Assembly (NCBI RefSeq): GCF_052857255.1
Contig: NC_135507.1
Location: forward strand, 75,325,850-75,389,849
Reading direction: 5' to 3'
From: Amblyomma americanum
Lineage: Eukaryota > Arthropoda > Arachnida > Ixodida > Ixodidae
Length of the DNA stretch: 64,000 bases
Made by a program: the position numbers and the translations under genes. Positions within the stretch are counted from its first letter, which is position 1; the number at the start of each line of letters is the position of its first letter. This document shows positions 12,301-25,900 of this stretch, piece after piece. The notes under the pieces are model-generated. The model was given only the letters and a program-made list of their open reading frames with translations, had not been told where the DNA came from and made no database searches.

Positions 12301-15300
12301 CTCAATGTTCCATAGCACGGCTTCCATAGCCATTCTCACATATAAGCAGAGCCAACTATGCCAATGCACCTGAGAAGTCAGTTCATAAGCTCAAAACATT
12401 CTGTAAAAATACAATCCCTACACATAATGTAAATGTAAAGCACGGCCTGACTCCACATTAACCTGCAAATAATAAAGGTGTTTGTCACACATGGAAATTT
12501 AGTGTCACTTTCGGAGAGTGCACTTAACCTTTTGAGGTGTCATTTTGATGGCACAGTGCTACAAAGAGAAGAAAAGCGTCAGCAGAATTGATGTTGATGA
12601 CTGCCGCCAAACTTAACCTTATGTGCTAAATATTTTTAACAGCAGAAACAAACTATCCAGTAAGAATTATTTCTCAATTAGTGAAGGACTCTCACAGGGC
12701 TTTTCTTGACAAATACTAAAAGCATTTTCTACAATTTTACTGTTACAATAAAACATTGCAAGCAGAGACAAGCGTGGAACACATCCGGAATCTTTTCAAA
12801 GAAAACAGTGCAACGTGTTGCTGTGCTAGACTGCGGACATAGAAACTGCTTTCTAGCAGCCAAATTCGATGTTGCTTGCTATGATCACAACACCCTCATT
12901 TTCAGCTGCATTGGCACTCATTCCTGGAGTGCAAGCATGGAGGCTAAGATCGAGGACAGAGTGAAATCGGTTCAGTTCGACTAAAGGGAGATAGGTGGGC
13001 GGGTGAGACAAAGAAGTTTGCAGGGATAAGGTGGCCGAAGCTGGCACAGGTCAGGGCTATTTGGAGAGGGCTTTTGTCCTGCAGTGGGCATAGTCAAGAT
13101 GACGATGATTTCAGCTTGCCTCTCTCACTTCAAGGCAAATGTGTATCACAGCGAATATCACTAAAGGCTGCCGAGTGACATTGCTAGAATGACACTAGAG
13201 GCAATGGTCAACTATCGAAAGTGACACTGAAATTGCCCAAGTGACAGGGCACACAAAGGGCACACGCAAAGGGACCTTTTAAGCTTGTCAAGGCAGGGAA
13301 GCAGGCTCCCGTATACCTACTGTACAAATTTGAACAAGATCAGTAAGACGACTAACATTGAAGCACGTATATACAGGCCTACACAGCAAGTTACCATGCA
13401 GTGTGAACGAAAACAAAAGACTTGTTAGACCGATATATTCTAGCTGCTAACCTGCAAGTTGTAAGGTGAAATCACAGCAATGTCAGAGGCTGAGACGCCG
13501 CTCGAAATCAGGCGCTCGACATGAATGGCCACAAGGTCGGCTTCTCCTGGAAGAGCAAGAACATCAAATAACGAGTTTGTAGCAGGTTTTCCTAATTAAG
13601 AATATATGGAAACCATGGTGCCCCGTCATGGGTTTTCACCAACCTATAATGACTAGTACCGTTACAAGACATGTCTGCACAAAGGATTTGATGCAGACTT
13701 GTCTTTCTACATAAGAACCATTCTTGAGATACTACATGAAAACATGAGAATTTCAAAAAGCACACTATTTTGCATTTCTACATTCGTTCGTGGGGCAAGT
13801 GGCAAGATTTGTGTCTTGACCCAAAGAGTCGTGCTTAGTGGACAATATTCAATGGATCCCTGTTGATGGCACTCCAGAGAACCAGGCAATAACTTATATA
13901 TAACGTGCTGTAATTTAGTTTTACTCATTTGAATTTCAATGTATGCCAACAGCACATGTGGTGGTCTCACTAAGGTGGTTGTCAGAAAAAGAAAGGCACA
14001 GTAACGGTCTCACTGAAAGTGGACACCTGAAGTGTGAATAGAGGGAAGGAATGAAGGTGGGGATGAAATAGTCTCCGCAGCAGAGGACTCTTGATTAATT
14101 TTTCATGCCGTCTGAGCTGTTAAACATTTTTGCATTTTGCACCCATCGAAGTGCAGCTGTGACGGCCGGGACCTGGCTAGTATGTGCACTCCAAGCGAGT
14201 TTTGTTTGCACAAGTTTCAGCACACTTTACTGTTAAAACAAGTTCACCATCAATGAGCAAAAATATAACACATGGTTCAAGGAAGCCCACAACTGATGTT
14301 TAAAATGGGGTTTTTGAGTTAAAGAGAAGTTTTTGCGGCATGGCAAAACCAGTGTTGACAGACGTCAAAAACAGGCGAATGATGTAAACTAGTACAGTTA
14401 ATAACTAAATTTTGATAGCTACCTTTTCAACTATTATAGATAGGTGCTCAATTGCAATTAGGGATTTGTAGCTGGCAGTTAGTAATAACCATATCAGTTT
14501 TTGGAATTTCAAAAATTGCGATTGTCCTCGCCGTTGTGGCCCAACTAATTTGGGTCATTTTTCATGCCATTTGAATGCCCCAACAGCGGGAGGGCGCAAA
14601 GTGACGTAAATCAATTCGCATCACTCTGTGATGCATATACAGTGCGACAATATCTGGCCACTCTGACCCACCCATGTTGGTGCAGCGAAGTGACGAGGAG
14701 TTGGGAACACCATAGCACAGGTGGGGCCGAGATTTCCACGTGGTACATGCATCACGGAGTGCCGCGATTTGACTGACGTTGCTTTGCACCCTCCTGCAGG
14801 CATGTGGTTTCCGAATGGCGTGAGAAATGGCTCAAATTATTTAAGCCACAGCGGCGAAGGTAATCATGTTTTCAGAATTCTAAAAACTGATATGGCTATT
14901 ACTAATGACCAGTTACAAATCTCCAATTGCAAGCAGGTGCCTAACAGCAATAGTTACAAATCTCCAATTGCAAGCTGGCCCCTAACAGAAATAGTTAAAG
15001 GGGTAACCATTAGAATTTAGCCAATCGCTTTATTAGTTCACGTGATTCACCCATTTTTTGATGTCCGCCAACATTAGTGCACGCCACTGTGGTTGTTCCA
15101 GCACAGACACTTCACAGGTACAGATCTGGGAGCCATGCTCACAGCTGCTCGTGTGTGCTGCCATGCGCATGTGCAGACCAGCTCCGGTATACAAGCAAGT
15201 GGGCAGGCACGCGGCACGTATGCCTAGGGTGTGTTTCTAGATTTGAGGCTTGGCTGAGTATGCACCGCGGCACTATCCCGGAAGAGGCACGCTGAGCTGA

Positions 15301-16856
15301 AACCGCATAAAGCAGGCGTTCCAGAAACTTTATAAACTTGAGGCAAATACTTCAAGATTTCAAATCACAACATTCAGATCAGATCGAATACAGAATACTT
15401 TCTTATTCAGCCGAATATTCAAAAGTTATCAAATAATATCTAATATTTGCATAGGCATATGCGTTTGTCTTGCAAGGAGACATGGGAACTGTCCAAGGTG
15501 TAAATTGCTTTTTCAGAAAAAGATATTATGCACCTAACGTTCTACTGAGCACTTATCACCTTCCAACATGACCTATTATGCACAAATTGTTTCAATTTTA
15601 TGCAAGCCACAAGTTCACTGACTGCACAACCAAGCTAGCAGTGCCAAGAGCTATGGCAAACGCAGTAGAAAAAGAATAAAAGCTTCCATTGCTTCAACCA
15701 CCTCTAAAACATACCGTTATGATCATATCACCAGCCTAACTGCATCCATTGCAGTACAAGGCTTCTCCCATTCGTACCCAAACAGGCCTGCCCTGCACCA
15801 TATGCAGTCACCTATCCCTCCAAACTTCTTACTAATCTCATCCGACCACCTGGCACTCTGCTAACTTCCCGCAGTATCAGTAAGATTCAACAGTGTCGAT
15901 TTTTTTGCACGTTTACAGCGGGAGAACAGTCAGAGCAGCAGCCTCCCCCTGACCTGCTCTTCCACCACTAACCAAAAGCAAAATTTCGCAGCATACCTTC
16001 ATTTCCTTTCGACTCATCATCTGGTGTGTCCAGTTCGACCATCCCGCAGCCCGCTGTGTCGATGAGCAGCAAGGGCAGGGCAGTGTCCTCGTTGTCCTCC
16101 ACACCGGGAAGATCCCTGGTGTTGTTCAGATTTTTTTTCAACATCAGAAAAAGAAAAACACAACCGACCCTGAATCGCATCTGCACATTCCAAGTTGCAC
16201 CCTATGCTGAAGCACTGTTTCTCTGGAGTTTAGAGCCCAAGCAGACATTTGTTTAAGCACCAAGCAAATGAGCCTTTCCAATAGTAAGTTTTTTTAATTA
16301 ATTTTCCCTGATCTCAAGATATTATCAATTGTTCGAAATAATTAGCTGCTCCCCTTGGCTTGAGCTCACAGATCTCAAATGCACCCGCAAGAAACAAAAC
16401 AGTAAACATCTACTGCACTGGGCGAGAAACTTTTGCATTAAAGGTGCAGGCACTCATAACCTTATTTTCTCTCTCTCTCACATGCACAAAGGAAACTAGC
16501 ATGATGCATATGCATTGTTCATACGCATAACGTTGGCTTGATCACCATAACTAACATGAAACGAACAAAAAATGCAGAGGTGATTACACAATGCTGTGCA
16601 ACAAATCTGTTTTAGCAGTATTGGTTGTACATTTCAATTTTACGTTGAGCGCCTTCCCATTGCATCTCTGAATTTGATGTTGGAGTCGCTTTTTCCATTA
16701 TGCTGCTATGTGCACTTCTGATGGGTACGTGGCGAGTGGAGACCTCCTGAAGTTGGAAGTGTGTGGGTGGAAGGGCGAGGGAACTCTCTCTCTCTCTCAC
16801 GCACACACACACGCACGCGCGCACGCACACACGCACACACACGCGCGCACGCACAC

Positions 16857-16900
<44 letters not shown>

Positions 16901-19900
16901 AATGGGTTTCCATCAAAAGAGAACTTTATCATTAATGCGGTAAAACAAAGCTAATGACTTGATCACCACAGACTTATACCAACTTGAAGGCTATTCTGTC
17001 ATAAATATAAAAGCATGAATGTTTTTTCCCTCAATTTCTCACCTGTACTGAACGGAGAAACTACCCAGAAAATGTAGATGTATTCTCTGCACATTGCCCA
17101 CAGCACACTGCTATGTACTCTGACCTACAGGTTCAAGAATTCGTCCAAGGTACATCCTTTGAGAATAATGATAAGCAGATTTTGCACCTAAAAAGGATGT
17201 TGACAGCATGACAAAGCAGGTACGGAACAAAGCCTAATTCAGTCATAATGTGAGTCTGTTTATTGTTGCCTCCTTCCAGAACACCAAGACAGGGACCACA
17301 GGTCAGGTTGAGGTAGTGAAGCATGCAATTTCCATAGCATTAATGCCATACAAAAGTGGTGCCACCTTCTTGCCACCACTCACCTGAGCAGGTGTGCTGC
17401 CACCGAGGCATGTGCCACCAGCCTGCCACCATAGAGGCGCTCTGATGACCACTGCATGATGAGCTGGTGCATGCGGTACTGCATCACCAGCATCCGCATG
17501 ACAGCCTCGCCGTGTCGCTTCAGCGTCCGCTCCATCAGTGTCACTTCCAGGCCTCCCTTGGCTGCACTGCACCAGACAGGATACATGCAGAGATGGTGGC
17601 TCAGGGTGCAACTCACACCATGTGCATGAAATAATTCTGAACTCTGTACTGTGCTGCTTGAAGGAACATTTAGGATGAAGTGAAGCTTGCTTGTATCATC
17701 AGATTACTGTTTTGTAATGACAAAGGTGCCACTTTCACTGAGAATGGGCCTTTTGTAAGCTAGAAAATGAACTGCATGAAATGCATGCACCCCTGGCCAT
17801 TTCCACAATTACACTGTGATATGTTGACACAGTTTTTTGGGTGCGGATCCTGGGGCCTAGGTTCAGAGCTGTTCACTTCCAAACAGTGATTTCAACATTG
17901 TTTTTGGCGCCAACATCACGAATTTGCATCAAGTGGCAGAACAGTTTTTAAGCCTACTTTCCTTAGCACTGAACGTGTATTTTGTTGCCAAACACACGTC
18001 AACAATGTACGATGTCCTCTTAAGGCTGTATAATTGCAAACTATATACACAGTTACAAATCATATACACAAACCATAGCAAAGATTGGTGCCGCATACAC
18101 TCCGAAATTTTCACGCACACAACTTTTGCCACGAGCAATTTTTTTTAAATTATTCTTATTATTGTCCATAGTTTCGTGTGAATTTTCGAAACTGAGGGTT
18201 ATGCCGCAATCCCTCGGATGTTTATTTGACAAAATCCTCGTATTTCAATTGCTAAAATTTCAATCTGTCATAAAACTTTTGTATGAAATTTTGCACAGGC
18301 GTGTATAAATTAATCATTGCTGCTTTGCACTAGGAAATTAACCAAACGGCTTTATTGAGGTCTGTGCGCATTATTAAGGTAAAAAATTGTTAGTTTTCCA
18401 TCAAAATGACGAGCGGACTCTGAAAGAGCTGAAGACACTGAGGACGCCATGCAATTTTTTTCCTAGGTAAAATACGACTGTGCAGCATTCTGTGCCTCTG
18501 CTGATGTTGGTTCGGTCATAAAATACATGTTTATATTTGAGAAATTTGCATTTGATAATGGAATATTGCTGTTGCTGCTTTTTGCTGGGCAACACTTTCA
18601 TTTGAGAACAAATAAGACCCATGCAAAAGAGAATTGCCGTTGCAAAGGACCCCTCAAACACGCACATGACTCTTGGAATGCAAAGGATGCCACCATGGCA
18701 TAGAACATTCGGGAAAAAAAAATCAGCTGTCAAGTACAGTTTGACTGGCATGTGCCACTAGACCAGTGACCCCTGGTGACATCTGGTGGCCAGAAATGGT
18801 TTCATCCCCTATCTTCTCCTATCTTCCGTGGCCCTGACTGCCACCCTGGGGAGTTTAACGCCTGGAGTGAAATACTGATATATTTCCTTTATTAAATCAC
18901 ATACACAATTCAATATATAAGGGAGTAATTACTCATTGGCATCCACCCAAGCGCAGCCATACGGCTACAAAGGAAAGCTAAAGAAAAACTTGGGCCAATG
19001 AGTAACTGCTCCCTTTTTGCAAATTTACCCCATCTTGGGGGATTCCCCTTAACATTTGACCAACACTGTTTCCACTTCGAATTACTGACGAATTCGCTCT
19101 CGCCCTACCATAAGCTTGCCGTCCCGGTTAACTCAGCTGGTAAAGCGAATGCTCCGGAGAAACGGTGGTCCCAGGTTCAAACCTCGGACCAGAACGAATT
19201 TTTCTTTAACTACGTAGTTTCCATGGAAGCTGTATAGCTTTCCTTTGCAGCCGTATGGCTGCGCTTGGGGGGATGGCAATGAGTAATTATTCCCTTATTA
19301 CAAATCTGCTCCCCCTTAGGAGATTCCCCTGAACATTTGACCAACATAATTCAATAAAATTAATTATCTATTAGTGGGTGGATAAAAATGTATAAACTAA
19401 CAAATTGATAACTATCAAAATTATTCCCCCTCTTAATCAATGTATTCATTTGTTCATAAGTAGGGAGTGCATATACAATGTCCATTTTGACATGTGCAGT
19501 GGCCTGCATGGCATACTAGTAGGTGGTCGTCCCCCGACTAGGCACTGGTGGTGCCAACACAGTGTCAGAACTGAAAGTGTTCGTGTACAGGCATGCCTGC
19601 TACACTGTGCACTACTACTACCTCCATGGGCGGCACAGGAACAAGCATCGCTGACACAGCTTTTGCTATGGGAGCATGGTGAAGTAAATATTCTTGTGCT
19701 ATAGGCTTTGATACAGTTCATGTACATTTCAAGCTGTTCTTAACAGCCTTTAACCCTTGAATACCTCCAGGGTGAATTCTTTTCCATAGAAAAAGATGTG
19801 AACTGAACTGGAATCCACCCACCAGCACGAGTGGCAATCTATTCTAGTGCAAGGTCTTCATTCCTAGCCATTCTTTCTGCCTACACCACAACCACGATCG

Positions 19901-22900
19901 ATGCAAACCAACAGAAAGCTTTCGTACGCTTCGGAGACAATGGTGGGAGGCAGCTGGTGGTGATCTCCAGCAAGGATGCACTTGGGTGCTCGAAGGAGTG
20001 CCATCCAACACGCAACTTCCAGGGCCTGGAACAGCAGAGACGCATGGAGTCAGAAAATGTGTGAAGGCATGGTGAAGTTTACTTCACCTTGCAGATGCTG
20101 TATGAATGTAATCAGCAGCTAGTTTCAGCAGCAATAATCAAAATTCGCCGCACAACATTCTGGTTCAGCATGTAGCACAAGAAACAGAAACCAGCTGGTT
20201 CCTTCCTAAGCTATGTATCCAAAGCCAGTTATCTGCTCACTAGCATCCCAGCAGACTTAAGCTTCAAGGATTCTGATGATAGTGTGTTCAACACTGGCCT
20301 TGGTTTGTTGCAGACTTAGTAACAAGGCTTACTATGACCTTGCAGTTGTGAATTATACAGTCTCCTGGCTGCGTGAAAAATAACCGACTACTGTGAGCAA
20401 GGGCCCGAGTGCCAAATAACGAAACAAGGTAACGATAAACTGGTACAAATGAACATGTATAAAGATAGGCACAGCACCCACTGACATCATTTCCCAGCTT
20501 CATGAACAAGGCTTTGATAAATGAATCTGTGGAAACAGCTGTTGGAAAACAGGAGCAGTTTACTAAAAATACAAAACTCGCGATTCTATGCATCTTAGTG
20601 AAATTTCTGTCCCTTCAATTCCTTTACTTCAGGTGCAACATGAAGTTATTTTGAGGCAAGTTCATCAACCTTTCAGTCTAAATTGGCAAAGAACATGAAT
20701 GGTTACAAGCAACTGCATGCTACTGCTGGTTGCCAGCATGTCACTGAGTGAAGCAATCATGAAGCAACCGCTTGCCTGAGAACACTCGTCAATGACGGCC
20801 ACCTCAAAGTGGCTTTCGGGGAGGTTCTTCAAAGGGCCGTCATCCGAAGCTGTGGTGAGTGTCGACAGCACCACATCCGCGTTGGAGAGAATTCGGCCAA
20901 TGGCCCTCCGCTCCCGTTCCTTCAGTTCTTTGCGGAGCTCCCCAAGCTTGCCATACGACTGGTAGCTTTTGTCCTTTGACTTGCTCTTGGCTGCCACCGA
21001 CTACAGGAAGACACGTGTGCAAACAAACTGAGTGCAAGCACCTTACAGCTCGGTGGCTGCCATTTGCAAGAAACACATATTTATGAGCTACTATTCCCTT
21101 TTCATCTCAAGTGTCTTGAGACCACGAACATAACGCCACGAGTCATTCTTTAAAACGCGGTTAAAGGACACTGGGAAAAATTGAAGTTGGCCAGTATCGA
21201 AAGATTACTTCCACAGAAAACAGAGCTCTATATATGCTAGGAGGGTCAAAAAATGAAAAATAGGCATTGCCATCAACAGTTCATTTCGTGAGCGAGCTGT
21301 GCCGCGTCAAGACAGTTCATGGTGCAAATAGCTGAGGCTAGACTACACCATTCACCTTAAGACGGTGATCATGGAGTCCTTCTCGGTCTTCAATTGAAAG
21401 GAGAATTTTTAGACCCAATTTTGTGGGCAGTAAATGCATTTTTTTTTTGCTGACAGGCAGACTTCACTATAGCCATAAAGAGTCGTAGAATCAACTTTTA
21501 CAAAGAATAATAGCTGAAACTGTCCTCAGTGTCCCTTTAAATTCACAGCTGACACCTCAACACTTTCCTGACAAAGTGTTACTGATGCTGCATCAAGCAA
21601 GGCAACATATTGTGACAGCGTGCAGGCAGATGCATTTGAATGTAACGAAATTCGCAGACTGTACAAGCTACATTGTTACGCTGAGAATTTTGTAAAATGA
21701 GGACATCTGGCTGTACAAGAATTCATTACACACGAGAAAGGAATTTTGAATTTATTTATTTATTTATTTACCCTAAAGGCCCAAAACAGGGCATTACATA
21801 TTCTGTCACAATTTCTGTCCCATTAAAACATACACGTGACTCTGGTAGCTACCGTGTGCCTGCAAATCCTGGTAATAATGTTTCCGTCCCTCTTACACAT
21901 TTACAAATATAGCTGTTGGCCATGATAATGTGCGTATCTCAATGGAGACCCACGCCACAATCTTTATGTGGGTAAAGTTCTGGACAGTGTTTTGATGCTG
22001 CTGCCACATGTACTAACAATTGGTCAAGAATTTTTTTTCCAGTTAATTATTTACTTCAAAGATAGACTTTGATGTGCAAGTTCATTTCTGTGGTCTAGGC
22101 TAATGGTAAGGCTTCCTCATAAATTCAAGCAAGAATCCAAAGGTGTTTTTAGTTAATAGCCACGTCAAAGCTTACATGAAATCTTCAGATCTCACCATCA
22201 AGCCATCAATCTCCTTGCGGATGTCACCGATTATGCCAAAGTCATCCGACCGTGCCAAGATGGCATCGAGAGAGTGCTGAGCGATGCCGGGAAGCAGCCG
22301 TGCTGGGTGACCAAGGCGCACAACTTTGAGCGGTGTATCAGACAGCCTCTCCACTAGGTTGTCAACGGCCACGTTTGATGGGGCGCACACCAAGACCTGA
22401 AATCGGAGAGTTTGTGCCACGTTACACTTGAGATCATGGCAAAATGGCAGTAACAGCAGTAACCAAAGGGGGCTTAGTAAAGCGGAAATTTGGGATAGCT
22501 GGAACTGGTCACTTGAATTCGTAATTTCTAGCGCTTATTAGGAGTCACAAGACAAAAAAGTCACCGGGACATCTATTTACATCGGCTGTTGATGCCTTTT
22601 GTCACTATCGGTCTGGTGACATCGCTTTCATACAGCCAATCGGCAAACTTTATGACTTGCGAGTCTTGACATAAATTTCTTCCCAACGAGGCTTCTAGTG
22701 CTATCTCATTAAAAAACATGCACACAGAACAAACACTAGTCTCCATATGATATTTATTTCACATAAACAAGGTACATATACATGTCACCACTGTGACTAT
22801 GTTTCTGCTGCTTCCGACAGCAGCAATGTGTGCATGTATACCTTGATTCTCCGCAATAAACATCAGCTAAAGGACAGTCTGTCCTGTGTGTATGTGTTCG

Positions 22901-25900
22901 CTTCATTGTCTCTCTTCCAAGAAGCGCTAGAAATAACGAATGCAAGCAACCAAAGGAGGCTTCCTTTAGCCCGCAGACATAGCCTCTCTCACTCATCATA
23001 ACCATTATCCTCAATAATGTGCAACCACCGACCCATCTTTCAAAAGTTTGGTTCCTGGAAGGCTGTCCCAGGATATATTCATGTTGTTTATTTATTTCCT
23101 CAATTTGTTTAATGATTCACTTATTATTTGTTTCGTTTATTTAAGCGTTAAAGAAGACCATGAAAACCATACATTTGCCAAAATTTATACAAGACAAAAG
23201 CCTTCGACCAATAATGGCGATGGCAAAGCTTTCTCTTCACAGTTTCTACAGAGAGCTGCTTTTTTTTTTTCCTTTGGGTGCTGTTAAGTTAGACCAACTT
23301 CACTTCAGATACAGAGGCTGATTCCTATTGACAGTGCAGTGGATAGCAATAAGAAAAGGTTACGTTCACTGATGGGCTAAAAGAAATAAAGTCTGAGAAA
23401 CAGTATTTTAGAAGCACTCATGCCAATGAGAATTTCTTCAATAGTGTTAAAATCCTGTCACAATACAAATTTATGTTTGGAAAATTGGAGAGACTGCAGG
23501 CATTTGTAACAAAACATGCCAAGATACACATTCTTTGAGAAATGCAAACATTCACCGATGGGCAGTTACGGTGTTCGTTCAACCTCCATGCACTTCACTG
23601 AAACTTTTATGGTAAGTTCTCCAGAGTCTCCGGATCCCTTGAGCTAAATTTTGTAGCCAGGTGGCATTTTCCTTCAGTGCAAATTTGTATTAAATCCTTC
23701 CGTTCCGTGGCTTCAGTCAGAGGGGTGATTTCTATGGAAAGCCTTGCGTGTGTAACGTCATGAGTGAATATTCACTCTGCGTGAATATCAACACGACTAC
23801 GAGCAACCGAATCAAACCAGAGTCCCTAACCCAGACAGCTAGGCCAAGTACAATTCACCCCATCCATGAATCAGCCCAATCATTCATATAGTCTAATGTG
23901 GCTATTTGTGTATTGACCAAAGGCGGTCATGCAAGGTGCCATTATTCTCTTAATTATTGCGCAAACCAGCTGGCGCTGATTGCTCACCATGCCCTCAAGA
24001 TAAATGGCTGTAAATTTCTTTTACAGTCATACAGCTGCAACTATCACCTGATTTTTTCACTTTCCGCTACTTCATGGTGACAGCCGTTTAGAATGGTCTG
24101 CACTGTGAGACGTAAACGACGACTTGTGCTCAGTCTGTGGCTCTGACCTTTGACCCCCGCTTGGCGCACTGGAGCACGACCTCCACAAGGGTTGTCGTCT
24201 TTCCAGTCCCAGGTGGACCATGGATGACAGCCAGCTCCTTCTGCCTTAAAGAAAAAGCTACGGCTTCCTTCTGCGATTCATCCAGGTCCTTGTTGAAAAA
24301 TTCTTTTCCAGAGCCAGTGAAAAGTGGAAGTAAAAAAAAGGGGGGTCAGGTAGAAGAGAAAGTATAAACATCAAAAAATTTCTGAGATCACTTCTTTTGG
24401 CACCATTTTATAGCTTTGTTTCAGCACCTATTCACTTATAGGTCACGGCACTAAAAATAAGCACAACACTCTAAAAGCTGCAGAATATTCCGTAACTGCG
24501 ACTCTAGCCGCATTAGCAAAATTTTGAGCTCCAAGAAAGATAAGTTGTTTACAGTACGCTGCAGTACCAGAACATATCACAACAAACAGTTCATCATGGG
24601 ACACACGAATTTACAACTAAGCAGCTTTGCAACTAGCCTTTGTTGTTCATAGACTTTAGATATTATTAAAGCATCCCATCAAAGAAAACAAGTCATCACT
24701 CAAATCTGCCATCTCTACAAAGTTTTCTATTCTCAGTTGTGTACGCCATTGTGCTACATTTACTAAACTTGACAAGTTCTCTTGCAATGCAACATTTTAT
24801 AATTGTAACAAGTTTTTGTCCGTGGTACTAAGCTACCAGTTTGAATGTGACCAACACTGCTACTAGGCGAGTGGTTAATGCAAGCAGAGTTTCTTTGCAA
24901 TACTGATGTGGCAAAAAGAAATGTGAAATTGACCTTTAGCCTGTATTGAAAGCTTACCCAACGGCTGCTGAGGATGTGAAAGTGGCACTTCTGTGGGAGA
25001 TGACGTTCCAAACAGGATCTCGACCAAGTCATTGTACCTCACTTCACGACATTTCCTAAGCTTCTCAAGGGTCCTGCACAAAGGAAACAATTGTGCTGCA
25101 GTGACAGGAAGGAAACCACGAATACTCTACACACTTCGATTAAGCAAGACATTTTGATTAAATAAGACAGGTACATAGATTGCACATCAAAACCAGTAAT
25201 GTTCTAATGCACAAACACCGTTCAGCTGCCCTGGTGGCTCAGTGGTTATGGTGCTCGGCTGCTGACCCGAAGGATGTGGGTTTGATCCTGGCCGCGGCAA
25301 TCACATTTCAATGGAGGCGAAATACTAGAGGCCTGTGTACTTTGTGATATCAGCACATGTTAAGGAACTCCAGGTGGTCGAAATTACCGGAGCCCTCGAC
25401 TACGGTGTCCCTCATGGCCCGAGTGGCTTTGGGACGTTAAACCCAACGAAACCAAAACAAATATCATTCGTGCACGGTTATTTTCAACAAAATAAAATAT
25501 GGACAGAACTAACACATTTCTTACTGTGCATAAGAAATAAATTGCACTGTATACACATACACAGAGCACTTTTCAGAAGTGACAATTTCGAGCAGAAATA
25601 ACACAACTGTTCTTTTTTGTTTTCTTTTCAGTTTTCAAACGGCCAGTTTTTAACGACATGAAAAAGATTAAAGTGTACACATTTATTGCATGTCTTAAAG
25701 TAGATGTAGTCTTGAACAAAAAAAAAAAAACACAGATTCTAACAGCATTGTGAAAACATTGCCACTGAGCAGTCAAACTATTCTTAATCGCATATATCTG
25801 CATATAGTGATGACACACACATTTACACCAATTGTTAACATTAACTGTACAACATATCTACCAAAATGTGTCAGGACTAAAACTGTAAGTAGTACTCCTA

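Larger units (their letters stand above)
10086..13451. other. Helicase intron between motif IV and V exons
   Basis: AT-rich. It holds the SINE at 11060-11290 and the repeat fragment at 13055-13105. Otherwise I see only short chance reading frames. Confidence 0.6.

Noticed and set aside
16612..16954. Several overlapping reading frames rich in Cys/Val or His/Thr
   Set aside because: They are translations of the CA/CG microsatellite on both strands, not genes.
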